Shown: positions 47,527-55,760, counted from the first letter of the stretch. The stretch is 64,000 nt of DNA from Pseudomonas brassicacearum (GCF_003732225.1 NZ_MOBJ01000003.1:181167-245166); one strand, 5' to 3'. The notes: a model not told the origin generated them from the letters alone. Translations and numbers: made by a program.

Positions 47527-48662
47527 CAGGCCCTCGCCGTCAGTTCAATGACGTGTGGCAGACGCCAGAACGCGTCGCGTACGGCCCGATCCGAGAAGCG
47601 TTCACGCAGGCGATCCAGCATCATCTCGGTGCAGACCTGACGCTCGTGCTGATTCATGACGGCCAGGTGTTGCAGCCCTTGCGCCAGATGCTCGGCGTCC
47701 CCCAGCGGGAACAAAATACCGACACCTTCGACCACTTCCGTCGCCCCGCCGCACGCGGTGGCCAGCAACGGCACACCGGCGGCCATGGCTTCGAGCAGCA
47801 CCATACCGAACGGTTCATGGTCGGAACTCAGGGCAAATACATCGAAGGCCCGGAAGTAGCGACGCGCCTCCGGCACCTGACCGAGAAACAGCACGCGGTC
47901 ACCAATACCAAGTTCGCGGGCCAGATCCTTGAGCCGCTGCTCCAGACGTCCGGCGCCAAGAATCGCCAGCTGACTGTCGACCGGCAAACGCGGCAAGGCC
48001 TGGGCAAAACCGTGCAGCAAGGTGGCCTGGTCCTTGTCCGGGTGCAGGCGGCCGACGTTACCGATCACCCACGCATCCGGCGAAAGGCCCAAGGCATCAC
48101 GCGCCTCATCGAAGGACACCTGAGAGGCCTGCAACGCGTCGACATCGATGCGGTTGTAAAGGGTTTGAATCCGCGCTGCCGGCCATTTCGGCAGGCAGCG
48201 ACGCATGTCGTCACGCACCGCATCGGAAACCCCGAGCAGGCTCAGGCGTTTGCGGAAAATATGCGCGAACAGCTTGCGCGTGCGCCGCTGGTAATCACCA
48301 AAGGCGTGGTGCACGCCAATCACCGGCAACGCGGTAGCGAGTAAGGCGATGTAGATTGGCTTGAAGCGGTGGGCGATACAAAAACTGAAATTGCGCGACT
48401 GGGCGATTTTGCGCAAATCGGCAATCGCCCCCAGCTTCAAGCCACGAATGGCCTTGGAGCTGTACTCCATGAACAGCACTTCATCAGACGCACAGCCTGC
48501 TGCAACGTCGGCGTCGGCGAGCCCGGTGAGAAACACCGTGGTCACTCGATAGCCGGACCCTGCGAACAGGCTGGCGTACTGTCGCGCGCAGTCGAGGAAC
48601 GGCCCGTCATAGCCGTGACAGAACTGCAGCACATGGCGTTCAGCCGAGCGAGTCATAAGCAT
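47526..48662 (-). CDS. wapH: Glycosyltransferase family 4, WapH-like
   Basis: A 378-residue GT-B enzyme with GNVGRLHPDKDQATLLHGFA, LAILGAGRLEQRL and the E(x7)E motif in SDHEPFGMVLLEAMAAG. By position (between mig-14 and the carbamoyltransferase) it corresponds to wapH, which adds a glucose to the outer core in P. aeruginosa. Its start overlaps the carbamoyltransferase gene by 23 bp. An alternative ATG lies two codons downstream. Confidence 0.82.
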   Translation of the reverse strand: MLMTRSAERHVLQFCHGYDGPFLDCARQYASLFAGSGYRVTTVFLTGLADADVAAGCASDEVLFMEYSSKAIRGLKLGAIADLRKIAQSRNFSFCIAHRFKPIYIALLATALPVIGVHHAFGDYQRRTRKLFAHIFRKRLSLLGVSDAVRDDMRRCLPKWPAARIQTLYNRIDVDALQASQVSFDEARDALGLSPDAWVIGNVGRLHPDKDQATLLHGFAQALPRLPVDSQLAILGAGRLEQRLKDLARELGIGDRVLFLGQVPEARRYFRAFDVFALSSDHEPFGMVLLEAMAAGVPLLATACGGATEVVEGVGILFPLGDAEHLAQGLQHLAVMNQHERQVCTEMMLDRLRERFSDRAVRDAFWRLPHVIELTARA

Positions 48663-50397
48663 CCGCGCCGTCTTTGACCACCAGAATATCTTCCATGATC
48701 AGATACTGTAGATCGGAACCGAAGAACATGTTCAGGGCGTCGGTCGGCGAGCAGATCATCGGCTCACCGCGGCGGTTCAGCGAGGTGTTCAGCGACACGC
48801 CGTTACCGGTCAGTACTTCCAGCGCTTTCATCATGTCGTAGTAGCGCGGATTGTATTCGCGCTTGAGCACCTGGGCACGGGAAGTACCGTCTTCATGGAC
48901 GACTTCCGGCACGCGGGTCTTCCACTCTTCAGCCACTTCGAAAGTGAAGGTCATGAAGGGGGCCGGATGATCGATCTTGATCATCTGCGGCGCCACGGTG
49001 TCGAGCATCGACGGGCAGAAAGGCCTCCAGCGCTCGCGGAACTTGATCTGATGGTTGATCCGGTCAGCCACGCCGGTGGCGCTCGGGCAACCGATGATCG
49101 AACGACCGCCCAACGCACGTGGACCGAACTCCATGCGCCCCTGGAACCAGGCCACCGGATTGCCGTCGACCATGATTTTGGCGATCTTCTCCGGCATGTC
49201 GACGAGCTTGCGCCACACAGGCTTGCTCGGGTGACGGGCGCAGGCCGCGATCACGTCTTCGTTGCTGTACGACGGGCCGAGGTAGACGTGTTCCATCTTC
49301 TCGACCGGCACACCACGGGCATGAGACACGTAAGCAGCAGCACCCACCGCGGTGCCGGCATCGCCGGACGCAGGTTGTACGAACAGTTCTTTGATGTCAT
49401 CGCGGGCGATGATTTTCTGGTTCAGCTTGACGTTCAACGCACAACCGCCAGCGAAAGCCAGCTTGCCGGTTTCCTTGAGCACGTCGCCCAGGTAGTGGTC
49501 GATCATCTGCAACGCCAGTTTCTCGAACAGCGCTTGCATGCTCGCGGCGTAGTGGATGTACGGTTCGTCGGCGATGTCACCTTCGCGCTTCGGTCCCAGC
49601 CACTCGATCAGCTTTGGCGAGAAGTAGAAACCTTTGCGCTTCTCTTTGTAGCGACGCAGGCCGATGACGTTGGCGTAATCGGTGTTGATTACCAGCTCGC
49701 CGTTTTCGAACGAGGCCAGTCGGGAGAAATCGTATTTGCTGGCGTCGCCGTACGGCGCCATGCCCATGACCTTGAACTCACCGTCGAGCATTTCAAAACC
49801 GAGAAACTCGGTGATCGCGCCGTACAGGCCGCCAAGGGAATCCGGGTCGAAGAATTCTTTGATCTTGTGGATCTTGCCGTTCTCGCCATAACCGAAGAAG
49901 GTCGTGGCGTACTCGCCCTTGCCGTCGATCCCGAGGATTGCGGTTTTCTCTTTGAAACCGGAGCAGTGGTAGGCGCTGGAGGCGTGAGCCAGGTGATGCT
50001 CGACCGGCTCGATCTTGATTTTCTTCGGATCGAAGCCCAGTTGCTCAAGGCACCAGACAATCTTGTTGCGATAGCGTTTGTAGCGACGGTTGCCCATCAG
50101 GATCGCGTCAAGCGCGCGATCCGGGGCGTACCAGTAACGCTTGGCGTAGTGCCAGCGGGCCTTGCCGAACAGGCTGATCGGGGCGAACGGGATCGCCACT
50201 ACGTCAACGTCGGAAGGTTTGATGCCAGCCTGTTCCAGACAGAACTTCGCTGATTCGTAAGGCATGCGGTTCTTTGCATGTTTATCGCGTACGAAGCGTT
50301 CTTCTTCAGCAGCCGCGACCAACTTGCCGTCGATGTACAAGGCTGCGGAAGGATCATGGCTAAGGGCGCCGGACAGGCCAAGAATCGTCAATGCCAC
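48640..50397 (-). CDS. wapO: LPS core carbamoyltransferase (NodU/CmcH family)
   Basis: A 585-residue enzyme of the O-carbamoyltransferase family. N-terminal LGLSGALSHDPSAAL and the His-rich HHLAHASSAY (134-143) belong to the Kae1-like domain, and FQGRMEFGPRALGGRSI to the C-terminal YrdC-like portion. In P. aeruginosa the orthologue puts the 7-O-carbamoyl group on the second heptose of the inner core. It is the first gene of the dnpA-ward transcription unit; the 175-bp gap upstream probably contains its promoter. Confidence 0.9.
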   Translation of the reverse strand: MALTILGLSGALSHDPSAALYIDGKLVAAAEEERFVRDKHAKNRMPYESAKFCLEQAGIKPSDVDVVAIPFAPISLFGKARWHYAKRYWYAPDRALDAILMGNRRYKRYRNKIVWCLEQLGFDPKKIKIEPVEHHLAHASSAYHCSGFKEKTAILGIDGKGEYATTFFGYGENGKIHKIKEFFDPDSLGGLYGAITEFLGFEMLDGEFKVMGMAPYGDASKYDFSRLASFENGELVINTDYANVIGLRRYKEKRKGFYFSPKLIEWLGPKREGDIADEPYIHYAASMQALFEKLALQMIDHYLGDVLKETGKLAFAGGCALNVKLNQKIIARDDIKELFVQPASGDAGTAVGAAAYVSHARGVPVEKMEHVYLGPSYSNEDVIAACARHPSKPVWRKLVDMPEKIAKIMVDGNPVAWFQGRMEFGPRALGGRSIIGCPSATGVADRINHQIKFRERWRPFCPSMLDTVAPQMIKIDHPAPFMTFTFEVAEEWKTRVPEVVHEDGTSRAQVLKREYNPRYYDMMKALEVLTGNGVSLNTSLNRRGEPMICSPTDALNMFFGSDLQYLIMEDILVVKDGADAYDSLG

Positions 50398-50572
50398 AGG
50401 GGTCTAGCCTCTTTAAGTCTGCATGCAGGCGACATGCGCCTGGAAATAATGTGTCCTCGCAAAAGGGCGAGAAACAGCTAAAGGGCGGGATTATAGCGTA
50501 AAGATGGCGGGAATGACCCAGAGGTTGTTTGACGCGGGAGAGATCACCTTGGGCGCCGTTGTACGACCGCAC

Positions 50573-50908
50573 TCAACCACGGCCCGGGCGCCAGTAAATC
50601 CTGATATTGCCGTCGGTAGCCTGCCGGTAAATCGTGTACGGCAAGCACACCGTGTCCAGGACACCCGACACCGTCAAATCCAGTAGCACCAGTGGCACCA
50701 GGATCCCCGTGGGATCAGGGGGTGCATTCAAGATACAAAAATCATAAGCCAGACCACTGTAGATACGGGGAATGGACTGACAATAGGTTTTCTGCTTCCT
50801 GAGACCACGGGCCGCCTCCGCATCATCTTGCAACACCGTACTAACGGTCCCGCAACCGCCTAAAACAAGAGAAAAAGCACCCAGCGAAATAACCGTTTTT
50901 ATAGTCAA
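50573..50908 (-). CDS. YceK/YidQ-type lipoprotein
   Basis: A 111-residue predicted lipoprotein. The TTG at 50908 is chosen as start because GGAGG lies 7 nt upstream and gives a clean signal peptide with lipobox LGGC. Conserved features are the cysteine in YCQSIPRIYSGLAYDFC and the Leu-rich LVLLDLTVSGVLDTVCLPYTIYRQ before a C-terminal Gly/Arg tail. The family is small and of unknown function. It is not part of the P. aeruginosa core locus as I recall it, so this is likely acquired or rearranged DNA. Confidence 0.75.
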   Translation of the reverse strand: MTIKTVISLGAFSLVLGGCGTVSTVLQDDAEAARGLRKQKTYCQSIPRIYSGLAYDFCILNAPPDPTGILVPLVLLDLTVSGVLDTVCLPYTIYRQATDGNIRIYWRPGRG

Positions 50909-51182
50909 TGTTTGCCCTCCGAGAACATCAGGCAAAGCTAGCACCGCGATCGTTGCCCCCACAGATCACGACCTCTGTAGATCACGTAGGATTATTCATA
51001 AAGAGTTGTCACCAACAATACAAAGCGGCTAGAGCCCCCACCACTCAGGTCGGCTGTCAGGCTGCCATCGCGAGCAAGCTCCCTCGCCACAGGTTGCGTG
51101 TTTATCCCATGAGTAGGATTCAGAGAAGCTTCTGACATGGTTTTCAGGTTGTCGGTGGGAAGCCGCATCACTAGTCTTGCGT
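50909..51182. other. Spacer with a REP-type repeat, no gene seen
   Basis: The promoter region of the YceK-type gene and the DUF6124 leader. At 51048-51092 it carries GGTCGGCTGTCAGGCTGCC followed by ATCGCGAGCAAGCTCCCTCG. This is a divergent copy of the modules that form the array at 51880-52660. No coding frame is convincing. Confidence 0.6.
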
Positions 51183-51413
51183 GGTCGCTGCCAATTCAGC
51201 GACCGGACGTGAGAATCCGGACTCCTCTAGGCGCACAGCTGACCACCCTATACAGTGCAGACGCTTTTTAGTCTGTCGCTCAAATTATGGCGGCTGTGCG
51301 CGGGCACGCTTCGGCGTGGCCGGGTTCCTAGAGTCCCGGTTTCTCACCCCGCGTACGGCTGCCACCCCAAGTCCGTGAGAAGACCTTGTGGCAGCTCCAT
51401 TACTCTGGGAGCT
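51183..51413 (+). ncRNA. Highly structured leader RNA upstream of the DUF6124 gene
   Basis: About 230 nt packed with perfect stems: 51183-51190/51197-51204 (8 bp), 51203-51207/51216-51220, 51231-51238/51294-51301 (8 bp) enclosing 51258-51262/51271-51275, 51305-51309/51314-51318 with a TTCG loop, and 51320-51324/51335-51339. At the 3' end two stems compete: 51358-51365/51388-51395 (8 bp) and 51393-51398/51408-51413 (6 bp). The latter buries the GGGAG ribosome site of the gene starting at 51419. This looks like a switchable cis-regulatory RNA. Ligand or trigger unknown; no Rfam family was recognised. Confidence 0.6.
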
Positions 51414-51418
51414 TCATC

Positions 51419-51790
51419 ATGCACAAAGTCACTCCAAATCCCCCTGAAACCCCAAGCACTTCCCCGTACGCCTCCACCGACTCCAGAAAACTCCACGACG
51501 CCGCCGAGCGCGCACTGGATCACCACCTCAAACCGCCGTTCGACAAGGGCAACCTGCCCGACAAACGTCCCTCCAACATCTTCGCGGTCATCCCCGATCT
51601 GGATAACGAAACCCTGCTGGCGCATGCCTCGGAAACACTCGCCTCGGTCAATGTGCTGGCCAGCGATCTGGCCTTCGAACTCGAAGGCACACGCCGGCAT
51701 GTAGCGCTGGCGATTCAGCAGATGATCTCGTTGGGGGAGCTGTTGGTGAACCGAGCGCTGGATAGTTTCGATCAACCAGAGGCGCCGTAA
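51419..51790 (+). CDS. DUF6124 (formerly DUF3077-like) family protein
   Basis: A 123-residue protein of the small family common in fluorescens-group pseudomonads. The middle segment PDLDNETLLAHASETLASVNVLASDLAFELEG is typical. It is followed by a hydrophobic helix (RHVALAIQQMISLGELLVNRALD). There is no signal peptide. GGGAG lies 8 nt before the ATG inside the structured leader. A clear terminator follows. Function unknown. Confidence 0.8.
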   Translation: MHKVTPNPPETPSTSPYASTDSRKLHDAAERALDHHLKPPFDKGNLPDKRPSNIFAVIPDLDNETLLAHASETLASVNVLASDLAFELEGTRRHVALAIQQMISLGELLVNRALDSFDQPEAP

Positions 51791-51798
51791 CACTGGAC

Positions 51799-51833
51799 TG
51801 TGGGAGGGCCGCACGGCCCGTCCCACAGTTTTG
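51799..51833 (+). terminator. Terminator of the DUF6124 gene
   Basis: Stem CTGTGGGA/TCCCACAG with an inner GGGCC/GGCCC pairing, followed by TTTT, 8 bp after the stop codon. Confidence 0.88.
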
Positions 51834-51879
51834 ATTGATGTACATCAGCCTCCAAAGCCGCACACGCCCCAACCACTCA

Positions 51880-52055
51880 GGCCGGCTGTCAGGCCGCCAG
51901 GGTCAAAAGATCGCAGCCTTCGGCAGCTCCTACGGGTGTTCCCACCCACAATGCAGTGACGCGCGCCCAGCACTCAGGCCGGCTGTCAGGCCGCCAGGAT
52001 CAAAAGATCGCAGCCTGCGGCAGCTCCTACAGAAATCGAACTCGCCTTCACCACT
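51880..52055. repeat. Direct repeat pair, modules X and A
   Basis: Two near-identical ~55-bp copies at 51880 and 51977 (period 97 bp). Each consists of GGCCGGCTGTCAGGCCGCC (module X) followed by AGGATCAAAAGATCGCAGCC and GGCAGCTCCTAC (module A). Module A is the sequence that forms the terminator stem at 29951. Confidence 0.8.
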
Positions 52056-52131
52056 CAACAGGCCGAGCGTTAGCTCGCCTGCCGCTGTTGATCTTGATCC
52101 ACCCGCCCCCTCGGGAGGCCGAGTGGAGGTG

Positions 52132-52330
52132 TTCATCAGGGGGTTGGCGCGCAGCGCCGTACGGCGCAGCCGGACACATCGAGAGGAGGTCGTCGCGAAG
52201 CAGACCGTAGGCGATGCCCCCTGATGAATACCGGAGCGAGGGAACGCCGAGCCTAGGCGAGGTGCCGGACGCTTGGGGCGAGCGTTTTTTTGCTTACTTT
52301 TTTTAGGCGCTTGTAAAAAAAGTGAGTCGC
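52132..52330. repeat. Non-coding element with terminal inverted repeats and A/T stem
   Basis: TTCATCAGGGGG (52132) and CCCCCTGATGAA (ending 52228) are an inverted pair around a GC-rich core. It continues into CTTACTTTTTTTA/TAAAAAAAGTGAG (52293-52327), then GTCGCCGTCAGGCGAAACCC. This resembles a dispersed intergenic element common in Pseudomonas genomes. Small frames across it lack coding character. Confidence 0.55.
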
Positions 52331-52373
52331 CGTCAGGCGAAACCCTAAGTGGCCGTTACCGCAGGAATGGATA

Positions 52374-52660
52374 TGTACACCTGCAAGAGATTGGCCGGCT
52401 GTCAGGCCGCCATCGTAGGCAAGCCAGCTCCCACAATTTTGATTGGGGTACATCCGCAAGAGATTGCTCGGCTGTCAGGTCGCCATCGCGAGCAAGCTCG
52501 CTCCCACAGTTTTGATTGATGTACATCTGCGGGAGATTGGCCGGCTGTCAGGCCGCCTTCGCAGGCAAGCCAGCTCCCACAGTTGAACTGTGTACACCTG
52601 CGGGAGATGGGTCGGCTGTCAGGCCGCCAGGATCAAAAGATCGCAGCCTGCCGCAGCGCC
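52374..52660. repeat. Tandem array of ~73-bp REP-containing units
   Basis: Module X (GGCCGGCTGTCAGGCCGCC and variants) begins at 52393, 52466, 52539 and 52610, giving periods of 73, 73 and 71 bp. The first three units continue with a REP-like half (ATCGNNNGCAAG...GCTCCCACA), then TTTTGATTG...GTACATC...GAGATT. The fourth unit switches to module A. Direct repeats differ by a few bases, so the array is not newly duplicated. It ends at the stop codon of the downstream kinase gene. Confidence 0.85.
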
Positions 52661-54099
52661 TACACCTCCTTGGGCAACCGCTGATCGATAACCTGATGCA
52701 GGGCACTACTCTGAGGCCAGTTACGCATAAACCGCGCCCGATCCCGTGCATACGCCGGAGCAAAACTACTCAGCGAACCGTGCTGACACATCGAATCCAG
52801 ATCAATCAACGACCAGCGATCCACGTCCCAAAACAGATTATGCCCCTTGAAATCCCCATGACTGATGCGCTCGCGAATCAGCTCGGCAAACAAGTGATCC
52901 AGCGCCAGCAACTCAGCTTCAGGCGCATCACCACTCTCAACGAACGGCGCGAAGCGTTCGATGATGTCCGGTCCCGACAGGTATTCGGTGATCAGATAGG
53001 CCCGACTGCGCAACCAGAAAAAACGCTTTTCCAACACCGCCAACGGTTTCGGGGTGGCGATACCCAGGAACGCCAGACGATTGCCCTCGCGCCATGAGTG
53101 CCAGGCGCGGCTCGGGCGCCAGAAGCGTTTGAGCCAATGGGCAAAGCCCTTGATGTTGTAGCGCTTGACCAGCAGCGTGCGTCCCGCCACCTCGACCTTG
53201 CCAACACTCGCCGCACCACCGGTCTTGTACAGATGCCCCTGATCGAGCAACACATCGGCCTGCGCCAATACCGGCAGCATGGCCGCTTCTTCTTCACGAC
53301 GAATCGCGCGCAATCCGAATGCCCCGCGCTGCACGCTGAACAGCGTGCATTCGCGGCCGACCTTGATCAGAAAGTCTTTCAAGCGCCAGCTGCGAACCTT
53401 ATTGATCTGTTTCTGCAAAGCCTCCAGCGGCAACGCGTGCTCGCCGTTGCTCAGCAGGTAATACACCAGCAACTCTTCGGTGAACGGCTCAAGCGACTTG
53501 GGTAATTGGGCAAAAAACACCCCGAGGTTTTCCAGGACTTTTTGTCGGGACAACGGCTGACCAGCCTGTTCGACACGAATACCCGCACCATCGATCAAGT
53601 ACAGCTGGCCGTCGTGACGCAGCAGATTGTCCAGGTGCAGGTCTTCCTGCCACAGGCCCTTGCTGTGCAATTGACCAATGGCCGCCAGCGCCTCGGCCAA
53701 CACTGCCGTTTGCTCGTCCGCCAGCGCCGGCAGTGCTTCGACCTGCTTCCAGGCATCGCCGAGACTTTCGGCGCCTTCGAGGAAATCGAACAGCAGCCAG
53801 CCACCCTCGCTGTCTTTCAAGCCATCGGCCAGCAACAACGGCGTGATCAACCCTTGAGCCGCGAGCAGGCGTACACCGTCCAGCTCACGCTGAAAATGCT
53901 TGGCAGCCTTGCTGCCCACCAGCAGTTTGGCCAGCACCGGACGTCCGCGCCAAACAGCGGCGCCCACATAACGCTGGCCCGGCAGAACCCGCAGCAAGCT
54001 GAGCAGTTGCAACTGGGCCGGCCCTGCGGCATCCGCCAGCTCGATGCTCAATGGCAAGCCTGGCGTGCGACCGGCGTTTTTCAATTCAGACAAACGCAT
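52660..54099 (-). CDS. Tandem kinase-domain LPS core protein (PA5006-like)
   Basis: A 479-residue protein with two kinase-like domains. The first (about 40-230) has VLAKLLVGSKAAKHFQREL and the catalytic loop WQEDLHLDNLL, then LYLIDGAGI. The second (about 285-470) has LLVKRYNIKG, then HGDFKGHNLFWD and LIDLDSMC. Both keep the catalytic Asp. It is coupled to the InaA-like gene by TGATG. It probably phosphorylates inner-core heptoses, or assists WaaP. Its 3' end abuts the repeat array, with no terminator. Confidence 0.82.
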   Translation of the reverse strand: MRLSELKNAGRTPGLPLSIELADAAGPAQLQLLSLLRVLPGQRYVGAAVWRGRPVLAKLLVGSKAAKHFQRELDGVRLLAAQGLITPLLLADGLKDSEGGWLLFDFLEGAESLGDAWKQVEALPALADEQTAVLAEALAAIGQLHSKGLWQEDLHLDNLLRHDGQLYLIDGAGIRVEQAGQPLSRQKVLENLGVFFAQLPKSLEPFTEELLVYYLLSNGEHALPLEALQKQINKVRSWRLKDFLIKVGRECTLFSVQRGAFGLRAIRREEEAAMLPVLAQADVLLDQGHLYKTGGAASVGKVEVAGRTLLVKRYNIKGFAHWLKRFWRPSRAWHSWREGNRLAFLGIATPKPLAVLEKRFFWLRSRAYLITEYLSGPDIIERFAPFVESGDAPEAELLALDHLFAELIRERISHGDFKGHNLFWDVDRWSLIDLDSMCQHGSLSSFAPAYARDRARFMRNWPQSSALHQVIDQRLPKEV

Positions 54100-54851
54100 C
54101 AACGCGCCTCCTTGTGACTACGTCGATCGGTCAGGCGCTGCACCCAGCGGTCGACCAGCGAGCTGTCGGTTGGCTGATCCAGATAAGTCGCGAGCAACAG
54201 CCGCGCCTCCTCAATGCTCCAGATCGACGCCCGGCGCAACAACGGTTCCAGATCCTTGACCCGGTCGCGCTGACCGAACAACAGCGGTCGGGTTTTCTCC
54301 AGATCGATCAGTTGCGCCTGGTAACCGTTGCCGGCGGACCGCAAAAAAATGTGTTTGGGGTAAAAACAGCCATGCACCTGACGCACTCCGTGTAGTTGAC
54401 GCGCAAGCAGCGCGCAAGCCCGCAGAATTGCCACCTGCTGCGCCGCACTGAATTGCGGCCACTGCTCCAGCAGCGAATCCAGATCGTTCCAGCCGTCCAG
54501 TGCACGAGTCAGCAGAATCGCCCGGACCTCGCTGTTCACCTTGCGCTCACCAAAAAAAACCGCCTGCAATGCCGGAATTCCCAACTGCTGGTAGCGGCTG
54601 ATGTTGCGAAACTCACGGGCAAAACTGGGCTCACCGAACGGCCGGTGCAAAGACCGCGTCAAGTAGTTGCTCTGACGTTTGAGGTAGTAACCATTACCGT
54701 CCAGATCCAGCCGATAAACGCTGCTCCAGCCGCCTTGAGACGTGTTCGGTTTGTCTACTGCGTCGAGTTGCTTTGCCCACAAGGCATCGAACTCGTCGAG
54801 GCCATGACGCACCAGCAGTTCGCGGTCGTCAATGGCCAGAAAATCAGTCAT
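54099..54851 (-). CDS. InaA-type LPS kinase-like protein (WapP/WapQ homologue)
   Basis: A 250-residue protein of the InaA/Kdo-kinase fold. SSVYRLDLDGNGYYLKRQSNYLTRS holds the ATP-binding lysine and the Glu helix follows. The catalytic-loop position reads HGCFYPKHIFLR, where the Asp of WaaP (HRD) is replaced by Cys. LIDLEKTRP supplies the metal-binding Asp. AAGGG lies 6 nt before the ATG at 54851. P. aeruginosa has two such genes (wapP, wapQ) here; only one is present. Confidence 0.8.
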   Translation of the reverse strand: MTDFLAIDDRELLVRHGLDEFDALWAKQLDAVDKPNTSQGGWSSVYRLDLDGNGYYLKRQSNYLTRSLHRPFGEPSFAREFRNISRYQQLGIPALQAVFFGERKVNSEVRAILLTRALDGWNDLDSLLEQWPQFSAAQQVAILRACALLARQLHGVRQVHGCFYPKHIFLRSAGNGYQAQLIDLEKTRPLLFGQRDRVKDLEPLLRRASIWSIEEARLLLATYLDQPTDSSLVDRWVQRLTDRRSHKEAR

Positions 54852-54954
54852 TCGCATCCCTTGAAATTTTCACGATCCGCCGGTTCCGGCGCGTGTTGAA
54901 GGCCTTGAGTCGAGACTCTTGGCGGTGCAGCGGTTTCAGGCTCCCTCCCTCCAT
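54844..54954 (-). CDS. Small basic 36-residue ORF between waaP and the InaA-type gene
   Basis: ATG at 54954 overlaps the waaP stop by one base (TGATG). The frame ends 8 bp inside the next gene, so it fills the gap exactly. The product MEGGSLKPLHRQESRLKAFN... is very basic (10 Arg/Lys of 36). It may be a genuine small protein or the remnant of a lost wapP-type gene. Confidence 0.4.
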   Translation of the reverse strand: MEGGSLKPLHRQESRLKAFNTRRNRRIVKISRDAND

Positions 54955-55760
54955 CAAAGCGCATCTCCATAGCGCTGCTTGCGTGCATAAAGCTTGTTGG
55001 CCTTGCCCTCGAGCCACGCCAGCAACGATGCCTCTTCGCGCAGAATCTGGCGCAAGGGCTGCTGGAAGTAACCTTTGAGGAAACGCAACTTGTCGCGACG
55101 CGTCAGGCCGATATCCAGCGCCGAGAAATACAACGCCGCCAGGTCCTTGTTACGCCAGCGTTTGGTGATTGCCCGGCGGGTCTGGGCACGGTGTAAATCG
55201 ATGACCGAAAGCTTGAAGTCGTCGGCCGTCACCGGCTTGTCGGTGTGCAGCAGAAAATGGCAGATGTAGCAGTCGCGGTGGTTGACCCCGGCGCGGTGCA
55301 TCATGCCGGTCATGCGCGCCACTTCGGCGATCAGCGCACGCTTGAGTTTTGGTTCCGGCGGCTGCTTGACCCAATCGATGCTGAAGTCTTCCAGGCTGAC
55401 GGTCGGCGCCAGTTCTTGCGTGACGATGAACGAGTGCTGGTCCGCCGGGTTGCTGCCGCGCTCGCCGTAAGCAACGGCGGTCATGGTCGGCACACCGGCT
55501 TCCTGCAAACGCTGGATAGCCCGCCATTCCTGGCCAGCACCGAGTACCGGCAGCTTGGCGGTGAGCAGATTCTTGAAGATTTCGCCCCAGCCAATGCCGC
55601 GGTGAATTTTCACAAAGAAGCCGCTCCCGGCGACTTCGGTGCGCAGGGTACGGCGCGCTTCGAGCTCGCGGTAAACCTCGCCCTTCAGGCCTTCGACTTC
55701 GGTGAACGCATCGCGCCCGGCCCAAAGGCTCTTGAACGGTTCGGCAAGAATCAACTTCAT
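54954..55760 (-). CDS. waaP: Lipopolysaccharide core heptose(I) kinase WaaP
   Basis: A 268-residue kinase-fold enzyme that phosphorylates the first heptose, a step essential for outer-membrane integrity in P. aeruginosa. The catalytic loop NHRDCYICHFLL places Asp163, the residue reported as essential in P. aeruginosa. FFVKIHRGIGWGEIF carries the lysine and VIDLHRAQTRR the metal-binding Asp. Length equals the P. aeruginosa enzyme. It overlaps waaG by one base. Confidence 0.95.
   Translation of the reverse strand: MKLILAEPFKSLWAGRDAFTEVEGLKGEVYRELEARRTLRTEVAGSGFFVKIHRGIGWGEIFKNLLTAKLPVLGAGQEWRAIQRLQEAGVPTMTAVAYGERGSNPADQHSFIVTQELAPTVSLEDFSIDWVKQPPEPKLKRALIAEVARMTGMMHRAGVNHRDCYICHFLLHTDKPVTADDFKLSVIDLHRAQTRRAITKRWRNKDLAALYFSALDIGLTRRDKLRFLKGYFQQPLRQILREEASLLAWLEGKANKLYARKQRYGDAL

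Noticed and set aside
48895..50253. 452-codon open frame antisense to the carbamoyltransferase gene
   Set aside because: Mirror of a conserved gene, with no independent support.
51835..52224. 129-codon frame across the repeats
   Set aside because: Consists of repeated modules and runs through inverted repeats; no start site or coding character.
52374..52660. Possible CRISPR array
   Set aside because: Units repeat throughout their whole ~73-bp length, so there are no variable spacers of constant size. The motif is REP-like, and no cas gene is near.
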